Shown here: positions 1 to 6,426 of the stretch, one piece after another
Layout of the letters: each line of letters starts with the position of its first letter
Numbering within the stretch: position 1 is the stretch's first letter
Assembly (NCBI GenBank): GCA_964642725.1
Contig: CAZXQG010000085.1
Location: 1-11,668 of the forward strand
DNA from: JAGVPT01 sp964642725
Lineage (GTDB): Bacteria; Bacteroidota; Ignavibacteria; UBA10030; UBA8401
Reading direction: 5' to 3'
Length of the DNA: 11,668 nt
Made by a program: the position numbers and the translations under genes
Notes under the pieces: generated by a model
Told to the model about the DNA's origin: nothing
Databases searched by the model: none
Seen by the model: the letters and a program-made list of their open reading frames with translations, nothing else

Positions 1-103
1 ACTTTTTTCATTTTTTTTGGATGCTATTTCGAGCGCGTTGAGAATTGAAATTCTGAGGATTGTTCACCCGATGGATACGCTGGTTTGAGGTATGAAAATT
101 ACA
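1..103. other. gene-free flank downstream of hydA
   Basis: No convincing coding region is visible here. The plus strand begins with two T runs (positions 3-8 and 11-18), which could be the U tract of a terminator for a gene lying to the left, but the stem would be outside the window. A 6-bp near-palindrome, AGAATT-GA-AATTCT, lies at 41-54. Nothing else can be assigned. Confidence 0.4.
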
Positions 104-145
104 CGGCGGAGTGATGCCGTTGCTTCGTACAGCATCACTCCGCCG
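104..145 (-). terminator. stem-loop terminator after hydA
   Basis: Positions 104-117 and 132-145 are perfectly complementary (14 bp, G+C-rich) with a 14-nt loop. The hairpin starts 6 nt after the hydA stop codon (152-154). On the minus strand it is followed by TGTAATTTTCATA, a short and interrupted T tract. It probably ends the hydCBA transcript, although the T run is weaker than in a textbook intrinsic terminator, so it may instead protect the 3' end of the mRNA. Confidence 0.7.
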
Positions 146-151
146 GTGAGA

Positions 152-1975
152 CTATTTTTGAAGTACTGGCTCTTTTTCTTTTGCCGTACCGTTCGTCGGC
201 CACACAAAAAGTCCCCGTTTTGTGTACGTCGTGTGAAGAAGGTGATGGGACATTTCTCCCAGCGGCGCCTTCAGGAATTCACTGTACAAAGCCGCGACCT
301 GCGGATTTTCGTGGGACTTGCGGATCGGTTTGCCTGCATCTTCTTTGTAAATCGACTCGGCTCTTTTCTTTCTGATCTCCCATGTGGTTGGAATAGGCTG
401 GCCGCCGCCGCCAAGGCAACCGCCGGGGCAGGTCATCACTTCGATGAAAGCGTACGGCGATTCTTTTTTCTCTATCTGTTCGAAAAGTATCCGTGCATTT
501 TTGAGCGTGTGAGCTACTGCCACCTTTACTTTCGTGCCGTCCATATCAACTTCTGCTTCTTTGATTCCTTCCATGCCGCGGACCGCGGTAAAGTTGATAT
601 CGGCAAGGGGTTTGCCCGTAACGACTTCATACGCAGTTCTGAGTGCGGCTTCCATAACGCCGCCGGTGGCGCCGAAGATCACCGCAGCTCCCGTTGACTC
701 GCCGAGCGGGCTGTCGAATTCTTCGGAGGGAAGATTGGAGAACCGGATCCCGGTTTCTTTGAACATCCGCGCAAGTTCGCGCGTTGTTAAAACATAGTCT
801 ACATCGTAAAACGCGTCGTCATCCGACCAGGCCTTTTTGTCCTTCCAATATTCGAAGGCACTCATCATCTCGGGGCGTTTCGCTTCATATTTCTTTGCCG
901 TGCACGGCATGATTGAAACAACGACGATTTTTCTCGGATCGATTCCAAGTTTTGCGGCGTAGTACGTTTTTGCGACCGATCCGAACATCTGCTGCGGTGA
1001 TTTGCATGTTGAAAGATGAGCAAGCGAGTTCGGGAAAAAGTGTTCCGCAAATTTTATCCAGCCCGGGGAGCACGATGTGATCATCGGCAAAACGCCTTTA
1101 TTGGTGATCCGTTTGATCAATTCGTGCCCCTCTTCCATGATGGTCAGGTCGGCGGTAAATTGTGTGTCAAAGACCTTCGTAAACCCGAGTCTTCGCAGTC
1201 CGGCGACCATTTGCCCCGTCACAAGACTTCCGGGGTCCATCCCCATCGCTTCACCGATCCCGACGCGGATCGCAGGGGCGGTTTGCACAACTACAAATTT
1301 TTCCGGATTTGCTATTTCTTCAAACACCATCTCGGTATCGTCCCGTTCGACAATGGCGCCGGTGGGGCAGACGAGTGCACACTGGCCGCAATTCGTACAG
1401 GCGACATTGCCGAGGCCTTTTTCCATGTATGTCGATACTTTCGTCCGGATGCCGCGCTGCGACAACCCGATCGCGGAAACCGTTTGTACATTTTGACAGA
1501 CGGCGATACACCTGCCGCAGAGAATACATTTGTTGGGATCTCTGGTAATTGAAACGGAGGTAGTATCCAACGGCTCTCTTTTTTTTGTGCGGACGAATCC
1601 GTCTTCCTTTACGCCGAGGTCTGCGGCAAGCGATTGCAATTCGCAATTCTGGTTTCGCAGACACGAGAGGCAATCTTTCGGGTGGTTTGCGAGCAGCAGT
1701 TCGACGCTTGTCTTCCGTGCGTCCCGAATGCGCGCAGAATTCGTTGCGATCTCGATTCCTTCGCGGACGCATGTCGAGCAGGAACGCGTCAGCGATCGCG
1801 CGCCTTTGACCTCGACGACACAAACGGCACACGAAGCATTTGTCGCGACATCCTCGAGGTAGCACAGCGTCGGTATTTTTATTCCGGCGCGTTTGCAAGC
1901 CTCAAGAATTGTCACGTTCTGCGGAACTTGAAAATCGTTCCCGTTGATTTTTATATTGACCATTGCATTATCCAT
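152..1975 (-). CDS. hydA: [FeFe] hydrogenase catalytic subunit HydA (HndD type)
   Basis: Catalytic subunit of a soluble multimeric [FeFe] hydrogenase that interconverts H2 with protons and electrons. Domains in order (607 residues): plant-type [2Fe-2S] domain with C38, C49, C52 and C66; a His/Cys [4Fe-4S] motif (H98, C102, C105, C111); a double [4Fe-4S] ferredoxin domain (C150/153/156/160 and C193/196/199/203); the H-cluster domain from about 225 to 530; and a C-terminal small-subunit domain (about 530-585). H-cluster motifs are L1 TSCSPGW (300-306), L2 MPCTAKKYE (356-364), and L3 with E512, C516 and C520. L1 has Ser303 where the structurally known enzymes have a cysteine ligand of the [4Fe-4S] subcluster; C302 is the proton-transfer cysteine position. 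Length and layout match HydA/HndD of trimeric or tetrameric NAD(P)-linked enzymes. The start is chosen because AAGGAGA (1981-1987) sits 5 nt upstream. The gene overlaps the end of hydB by 8 nt, suggesting translational coupling. Confidence 0.96.
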   Translation of the reverse strand: MDNAMVNIKINGNDFQVPQNVTILEACKRAGIKIPTLCYLEDVATNASCAVCVVEVKGARSLTRSCSTCVREGIEIATNSARIRDARKTSVELLLANHPKDCLSCLRNQNCELQSLAADLGVKEDGFVRTKKREPLDTTSVSITRDPNKCILCGRCIAVCQNVQTVSAIGLSQRGIRTKVSTYMEKGLGNVACTNCGQCALVCPTGAIVERDDTEMVFEEIANPEKFVVVQTAPAIRVGIGEAMGMDPGSLVTGQMVAGLRRLGFTKVFDTQFTADLTIMEEGHELIKRITNKGVLPMITSCSPGWIKFAEHFFPNSLAHLSTCKSPQQMFGSVAKTYYAAKLGIDPRKIVVVSIMPCTAKKYEAKRPEMMSAFEYWKDKKAWSDDDAFYDVDYVLTTRELARMFKETGIRFSNLPSEEFDSPLGESTGAAVIFGATGGVMEAALRTAYEVVTGKPLADINFTAVRGMEGIKEAEVDMDGTKVKVAVAHTLKNARILFEQIEKKESPYAFIEVMTCPGGCLGGGGQPIPTTWEIRKKRAESIYKEDAGKPIRKSHENPQVAALYSEFLKAPLGEMSHHLLHTTYTKRGLFVWPTNGTAKEKEPVLQK

Positions 1976-4900
1976 TGAATTCTCCTTGGCCTAATTCTTC
2001 ATGACATTTAACGTCGCACCGCAGGCACCGCGTCGCTTCCAATAATGCTTCTTCTCCGGTGAACCCCGAAAGCACCTCCTGGAAACTCGAGATCCTCTCT
2101 TTCACGGGAATCTTTTTCGGCTCGATCTTTTGTATTCCTTCTGTCTCCGTAACGATTTCATCTTTGTATTTGAAATCACGGAAGAGCCGGCGGAATCGTT
2201 TCTCCTTCATCAGGTCGTTGTCTATCGCTTCGGCGGCGCGCCGGGCGATGCCCATCGCTTCAGCAACCGTTGCCGGTCCTGTCACGGCATCACCGCCGGC
2301 GTAGACGTTCGGCAAGTTCGTGCGGTAGTTCGGCTGATGAACTTTTATTGCCCCGTTGCTGCGAAGCTCGAGGCCGATCTCTTTTGCCTGGTCAAAGTCG
2401 ACTTTTTCACCGACCGCCAAAATAATGGTGTTGCACTCGATAAAGGCAGACTCGCCCGTCTCGACCGGTTTCTTCCTTCCGGCGTTATCGAATCCGTCGA
2501 ACTTCATTTTGTGAATTTCGAGGCCTGTCACCTTTCCGTTCGAGTTCCCCAGGATCCGGTTCGGAGCGGAGAGGAACATAAAGTCGATTGTTTCATCCGT
2601 TGCGTCTTTTATTTCATGGGCGTTTGCCGGCATTTCATCCTTATCACGCCGGTATACGATCGTGACGTCGGCTCCAAGCCGGAGGCACGAGCGTGCAGCG
2701 TCGATCGCCACATTTCCTGCACCGACCACGACGACCTTCTTCCCGACGTGCATCTTTTTGCCGAGCGCCAACTCTTCAAGGAATTCGTATCCTTCAATGA
2801 CTCCTGTGAGTTCTTTTCCCGGAATATCGAGTTCGATATCTTTTTGCGCGCCCACGGCGATAAAGACCGCGTCGGATTGTTTTGAAAGAGACTTGAAGGA
2901 GACCTCTTTTCCGATGCGTGCATTGAATACGAATTTCACTCCCAGCTTTTTGAATAGTTCCAACTCCTTATTCAATCCGTCTTTGGGAAGGCGGTACGCC
3001 GGGATTCCGTATTGCAAAATTCCTCCGGCCTTGGCATGGCTGTCGTACACGGTCACCGAATGTCCGAGGCGAACGAGATAGTACGCCGCAGTTAATCCGG
3101 CCGGTCCGGCACCCACGATGGCAATCTTTTTTCCGGTAGGGGAAAGTTTCTCTTTGACCAGTCGCTGATAGATGGCCTTTTCTTTTCCCATCTTATACAT
3201 CGTATCCGCGAGATAGCGGTGGATCTCTCCCTGGTTCACGGGCTCGTCGACCATCTCTCGGCGGCAGCGCATCTGGCAGTGGAAATAACAAATTCTGCCG
3301 ACTGTTCCCGGCAGGGGATTGTCGCGCAGCGTCAGTTCGAATGCTTCTTCGATTTTTCCTTCTTTTAAAAGCTGCAGGTACCCTGGAATATTCATGTGCA
3401 GCGGGCAGCTGTTTTCGCAGAGCGCTACAAAGAGACTCTCACACACGCCGGCTTTGCATCTCTTGTCGATAATATGTTTTTCGTACTCGTCGCGGAAATA
3501 CCGCAGCGTAGTCAAGACCGGGTTGGAACTTGTTTGTCCCAGTCCGCAAAGGGAAGAATCCCTGATCACGTACGCCAAACGTTCGAGCGTGTCCACGTCT
3601 CCCATCGTGCCTTCGCCGCGTGTTATTTTGTTCAGCAGCGAAAGCGCCTGTGCCAATCCTTCGCGGCACGGAGTGCACTTGCCGCACGATTCTTTCGAAG
3701 TCACTTCAACAAAATACCGCGCAACGTCGACCATGCAGTTGTCCTGGTCCATCACGACCATGCCGCCGGATCCCATGATTGTGCCGAGTTTTGTAAGGGA
3801 TTCGTAATCAACCGGCGTGTTGAAATGTTCCACCGGAATGCATCCGCCGGAAGGGCCGCCGGTCTGCACTGCGCGGATTTTTTTCTTATTTCCGGTTCCT
3901 TCTCCCATTTGGTAAATAATATTTTGCAGCGGTGTGCCAAGGGGGAGTTCGACGAGCCCCGTGTTCTTTATTTTACCGACCAATGAGAACACTTTTGTTC
4001 CTGTGCTGTTTTGCGTGCCGAACTTGGCAAACTCGTTTCCGCCGATGGTAACAATCACGGGAATGTTAAACCATGTCTCCACGTTGTTGATATTCGTCGG
4101 TTTTCCCCACAACCCTTTTTGCGCCGGGTAGGGGGGACGGGGAATTGGCCGTCCTGCTTTTCCTTCTATCGAGACGATGAGCGCAGTCTCTTCTCCGCAG
4201 ACAAATGCGCCGGCACCCTCTACGTGAGAAAGCTCGAAATTAAAAGAGGAACCGAAAATATGATTTCCGAGAATTCCGAATTCTTTTGCGGACGCGACCG
4301 CTTTTTTGAAGCGTTCTACGGCAAGAGGATATTCAGCGCGAACATACATGATTCCTTCCGATGCACCCATGACAAATGCGCCGATTAACATTCCTTCGAT
4401 AAGCGAGTGCGGGTCGCTCTCGATTTCGTTCCGGTTCATGTATGCACCGGGGTCCCCTTCATCTGCATTGCAGATGATATATTTTTGGTCGGTTGCGACC
4501 TTTTTCATCATCTCCCATTTGATAGCGGTCGGAAATCCCGCGCCGCCGCGTCCGCGCAGCTTGGATTGCTTTATCTCTTCGAGCACAGAATCCGGCGTCA
4601 TTTCCGTGAGAACTTTCATGAGCGCGCTGTAACCGCCCACGGCAAAGTACTCTTCGATATTCTCGGGATCGATTAATCCGGATTCGCGAAGGACTATTTT
4701 TTTCTGCCCTTTAAAGAAGGGAATTTCAGTCCACAACGGGACGCTGGGAAGCCCGGTGCCGAATTCCATTTTTGATGTAAAGAAATCCCACCGCTCGATT
4801 TTGCAGAGCGCCTTCTTGAGCGGCATGATTCCTTTCGAGAGACAGTTCACAATATTCTCCGCATCCTTCGGCGTAACTTTGTGCAGGATGACGAGAGGCA

Positions 4901-5150
4901 TTCCGGGGATGTAGCAGTTCACAAGCGTTTCTTCGGCGCAAAATCCGAAACATCCGGTGATGGCAAGGCGGATGTTTGCATTCTTTGCCTTAAGGGTTTT
5001 CTGCAGGCTTTCGAACACTTCCTTTGCACCGTTTCCCATGCCGCACGTTCCCATGCCGACGGAAATTTTCGGAACATCAGGAAACAATTTTTTCAATCCG
5101 TTGTTACGGAGTTCTACCAGCGTCGCCGCATCGATCGTCTTCATGGTCAT
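1968..5150 (-). CDS. hydB: HydB flavoprotein fused to a GltD/NfnB-like oxidoreductase
   Basis: NAD(H)-binding flavoprotein subunit of the hydrogenase, unusually long (1060 residues) because of a C-terminal fusion. N-terminus: thioredoxin-like ferredoxin domain (about 20-105) with only C36, C67 and C71 at the expected sites. Then a NuoF-like core (about 150-555) with the FMN/NADH loop GRGGAGFP (200-207), CNADEGDPGA (227-236), and the N3-type [4Fe-4S] ligands C489, C492, C495 and C535. After RCKAGVC (564-570), where HydB usually continues into a 2x[4Fe-4S] ferredoxin domain, the sequence becomes GltD/NfnB-like: CENSCP (578-583), GRICYFHCQMRC (618-629), an FAD-binding GAGPAG (680-685), a second Rossmann motif GAGNVAIDAAR (810-820) followed by YRR (833-835, a pattern that suggests NADPH), and AGGDAVTGPATV (951-962). 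The tail ends in RCLRCDVKC (1041-1049). Predicted role: joins NADH, FMN, a second FAD/NAD(P)H site and HydA. The ATG at 5150 overlaps hydC, but its ribosome site (5154-5160) is only 3 nt away; the ATG at 5144 has better spacing (9 nt). Confidence 0.95.
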   Translation of the reverse strand: MTMKTIDAATLVELRNNGLKKLFPDVPKISVGMGTCGMGNGAKEVFESLQKTLKAKNANIRLAITGCFGFCAEETLVNCYIPGMPLVILHKVTPKDAENIVNCLSKGIMPLKKALCKIERWDFFTSKMEFGTGLPSVPLWTEIPFFKGQKKIVLRESGLIDPENIEEYFAVGGYSALMKVLTEMTPDSVLEEIKQSKLRGRGGAGFPTAIKWEMMKKVATDQKYIICNADEGDPGAYMNRNEIESDPHSLIEGMLIGAFVMGASEGIMYVRAEYPLAVERFKKAVASAKEFGILGNHIFGSSFNFELSHVEGAGAFVCGEETALIVSIEGKAGRPIPRPPYPAQKGLWGKPTNINNVETWFNIPVIVTIGGNEFAKFGTQNSTGTKVFSLVGKIKNTGLVELPLGTPLQNIIYQMGEGTGNKKKIRAVQTGGPSGGCIPVEHFNTPVDYESLTKLGTIMGSGGMVVMDQDNCMVDVARYFVEVTSKESCGKCTPCREGLAQALSLLNKITRGEGTMGDVDTLERLAYVIRDSSLCGLGQTSSNPVLTTLRYFRDEYEKHIIDKRCKAGVCESLFVALCENSCPLHMNIPGYLQLLKEGKIEEAFELTLRDNPLPGTVGRICYFHCQMRCRREMVDEPVNQGEIHRYLADTMYKMGKEKAIYQRLVKEKLSPTGKKIAIVGAGPAGLTAAYYLVRLGHSVTVYDSHAKAGGILQYGIPAYRLPKDGLNKELELFKKLGVKFVFNARIGKEVSFKSLSKQSDAVFIAVGAQKDIELDIPGKELTGVIEGYEFLEELALGKKMHVGKKVVVVGAGNVAIDAARSCLRLGADVTIVYRRDKDEMPANAHEIKDATDETIDFMFLSAPNRILGNSNGKVTGLEIHKMKFDGFDNAGRKKPVETGESAFIECNTIILAVGEKVDFDQAKEIGLELRSNGAIKVHQPNYRTNLPNVYAGGDAVTGPATVAEAMGIARRAAEAIDNDLMKEKRFRRLFRDFKYKDEIVTETEGIQKIEPKKIPVKERISSFQEVLSGFTGEEALLEATRCLRCDVKCHEELGQGEFNG

Positions 5151-5662
5151 TTTCTCCCCTTCGAAACTTTGTTGATAAGCTTTTGCAGTTTTGCTGTTGT
5201 CATGCTGCTGTAAATGACTTCATCGAGTGCGATAACCGGCGCAAGAGCGCATTGCCCGAAACATGCGACGGTAGAGATTGTAAATTGATTGTCCTGCGTC
5301 GTGAAAAACGATTCTCCTTCTTCAAGTTCTTTGCTGCATCCAAGCATTAATCCGAGATCGTCAAGAAGGGCTTTCGATCCCTTGGTGTGGCAGGCGGTTC
5401 CGCGGCATACGGTGATCGTATGTTTGCCCTGGGGCTTCAGGTTAAAAAAGGAATAGAAGGTCACCACATTGTAAATTCTGGAAAGGGGAACGCCTGTCTT
5501 GAGGGCGACGTGGTTCAACGCATCCTCAGAAAGATATTTGCGTTCGTTGAGGAGTTGAGTTTCCTCGAGAATACCCAGCAGTTCTCCATGCTTGTTCTTG
5601 TGACTCGCGACCACAGAATCAATCTTTTGCAATTCAGGCGGCGAGGTAAGTGTTCGATCCAT
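5147..5662 (-). CDS. hydC: NADH-dependent hydrogenase subunit HydC (NuoE-like)
   Basis: Small [2Fe-2S] subunit of the hydrogenase, homologous to NuoE of complex I and HndA/HydC. At 171 residues it has the usual length. The N-terminal helical part (about 10-70) contains the family-typical LSRIYNVVTFYSFF. The thioredoxin-like part carries the four cluster ligands C86 and C91 (CRGTAC) and C134 and C138 (CFGQC). With HydB it forms the NADH:Fe-S electron-transfer unit; in the characterised bifurcating hydrogenases this cluster lies next to the FMN of HydB. It is the first gene of the operon: AAAAGGAG at 5668-5675 lies 5 nt before the ATG, and its TGA overlaps the first candidate ATG of hydB (ATGA). 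Confidence 0.95.
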   Translation of the reverse strand: MDRTLTSPPELQKIDSVVASHKNKHGELLGILEETQLLNERKYLSEDALNHVALKTGVPLSRIYNVVTFYSFFNLKPQGKHTITVCRGTACHTKGSKALLDDLGLMLGCSKELEEGESFFTTQDNQFTISTVACFGQCALAPVIALDEVIYSSMTTAKLQKLINKVSKGRK

Positions 5663-5667
5663 AACCG

Positions 5668-5675
5668 CTCCTTTT
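5668..5675 (-). promoter_or_regulatory. ribosome binding site of hydC
   Basis: AAAAGGAG on the minus strand, 5 nt before the ATG. It is the strongest Shine-Dalgarno match in the operon and fixes the start of the first gene. Confidence 0.8.
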
Positions 5676-5680
5676 CGAGT

Positions 5681-5712
5681 GTTGAAAAAAATCAGAATAA
5701 TAGTGTTTCAAC
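5681..5712 (-). repeat. inverted repeat in the hydC leader
   Basis: GTTGAAA (5681-5687) and TTTCAAC (5706-5712) are perfect 7-bp arms around an 18-nt A+T-rich loop. On the minus strand the second arm ends 6 nt before the hydC ribosome binding site. It could be a transcription-factor operator or an RNA hairpin affecting translation start; the sequence alone does not decide. Confidence 0.4.
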
Positions 5713-5743
5713 GTACGAGAAAAATAAGCAGACGTCCGGATTC

Positions 5744-5767
5744 AATAACCGGCACGGCTCCGTTATT
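5744..5767 (-). repeat. inverted repeat about 85 bp upstream of hydC
   Basis: AATAAC (5744-5749) and GTTATT (5762-5767) pair perfectly. Two more G-C pairs (5751-5752 with 5760-5761) extend the stem past one bulged C, leaving a 7-nt loop. There is no following T run on either strand, so it is not a terminator. An operator or leader hairpin is the likelier reading. Confidence 0.4.
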
Positions 5768-6088
5768 CCGTCGGATAGTGTGAGAGATGTTTGTGTTCTT
5801 GTGTGATGTGTACAACCGACCGATGGCATAAAAAAATCCTATGCCCGGCACTTAGGGAAGTAAAGCGGCTGATCATTTCTACCGCAATCAATCAGTGCGA
5901 TGACATTGCGGTCTTTTCGAGAGAAGAGATAATTCGGTTAGAGGTCCTTAACCGTTGAGAGTACTCGCAGCGTTTTTGTTTATTATCAAATAATTTTTCA
6001 GGACGAGAGCTATTTTCCGAGTGCGTTTTGTAAAAAGATTCCGCGAACGAGTTACTAATTTTTCAATGACGTCGCTTTCAGATCAGAA

Positions 6089-6104
6089 AGTGCCATAAGG
6101 CACT
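6089..6104 (-). terminator. short hairpin beyond the 6138-6371 frame
   Basis: AGTGCC (6089-6094), ATAA loop, GGCACT (6099-6104): a compact 6-bp stem with a 4-nt loop. On the minus strand it is followed by TTTCTGATC, a poor T tract. It lies 34 nt after the stop of the doubtful minus-strand frame and could be its weak terminator, or simply part of the regulatory region upstream of hydC. Confidence 0.3.
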
Positions 6105-6137
6105 AGTGAAATATAAAGAAGAATTAATCGAAAAACA

Positions 6138-6371
6138 TCAATTCAAAGGAATATTTTCCAGTTTATTTTTATGGAATATGAATCCATCGGCCTTGCCTTT
6201 GAGCCAATACTTGGATACCTTCACATCGTCGTTCTGAACACACTCGATGGAAAGCGAATAGTGATGCCCGCGTGACCATATAACTCTAACAAGCGCGAAA
6301 CGCGCCGAGAGAGTCTTCCATACTTGCCAATCGGCAGTATAGAGTATAAAATCCCATTCGAATCCAATCAA
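6138..6371 (-). CDS. hypothetical small protein or gene remnant
   Basis: Not recognised. The frame of 77 codons begins with TTG (6369-6371) and has no ATG anywhere; it stays open upstream to about 6411 before an in-frame TAG. The product is rich in aromatic residues (five Trp), has GHHYSLSIECV in the middle and a Lys-rich end (KYWLKGKADGFIFHKNK). Its amino-acid mix looks like real protein rather than random translation, and AAAAAGG sits just before the TTG. It is divergent from the receptor gene at 6427, about 55 bp away. It may be a genuine small gene with a TTG start, the 3' part of a decayed gene, or chance. There is no signal peptide or membrane segment. Confidence 0.3.
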   Translation of the reverse strand: MIGFEWDFILYTADWQVWKTLSARFALVRVIWSRGHHYSLSIECVQNDDVKVSKYWLKGKADGFIFHKNKLENIPLN

Positions 6372-6426
6372 GGCCTTTTTGGTGCGATGAATAGTATCAT
6401 TAGCGTCGAGACTCTATAGAGAACAT

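Larger units (their letters stand above)
5663..6137. other. 475-bp gene-free region upstream of hydC
   Basis: No coding frame is convincing here. The region is richer in A+T than its surroundings and must hold the hydCBA promoter, but no clear -35/-10 pair or FCB-type promoter could be picked out. It contains several short inverted repeats: GTTGAAA/TTTCAAC (5681-5687 and 5706-5712), AATAAC/GTTATT (5744-5749 and 5762-5767, with a bulge and two further G-C pairs), GGCATA/TATGCC (5825-5830 and 5840-5845), ACCGCAAT/ATTGCGGT (5881-5888 and 5905-5912), and AGTGCC/GGCACT (6089-6094 and 6099-6104). TTGTGT occurs twice 8 nt apart (5791 and 5799). A long leader or several operators are possible. Confidence 0.5.

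Noticed and set aside
92..697. Plus-strand open frame of 201 codons opposite hydA
   Set aside because: It lies fully antisense to the hydA end and its terminator, with a Cys/Phe/Arg-rich composition typical of a shadow frame.
1320..1898. Minus-strand frame of 192 codons within hydA in another frame
   Set aside because: Arg-rich out-of-frame translation of hydA; hydA itself is clearly the coding frame.
2130..2885. Plus-strand open frame of 251 codons opposite hydB
   Set aside because: Antisense to the strongly conserved GltD-like module; no recognisable domain or ribosome site.
5799..5815. Possible Rex operator (TTGTGTGATGTGTACAA) upstream of hydC
   Set aside because: Only the TTGT/ACAA ends match; the centre lacks the TTGTGAA-N4-TTCACAA symmetry and the length is 17 rather than 18, so it is too weak to call.
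5825..5845. GGCATA/TATGCC hairpin as a terminator
   Set aside because: The A/T run is in the loop rather than after the stem, and no gene on either strand ends next to it.
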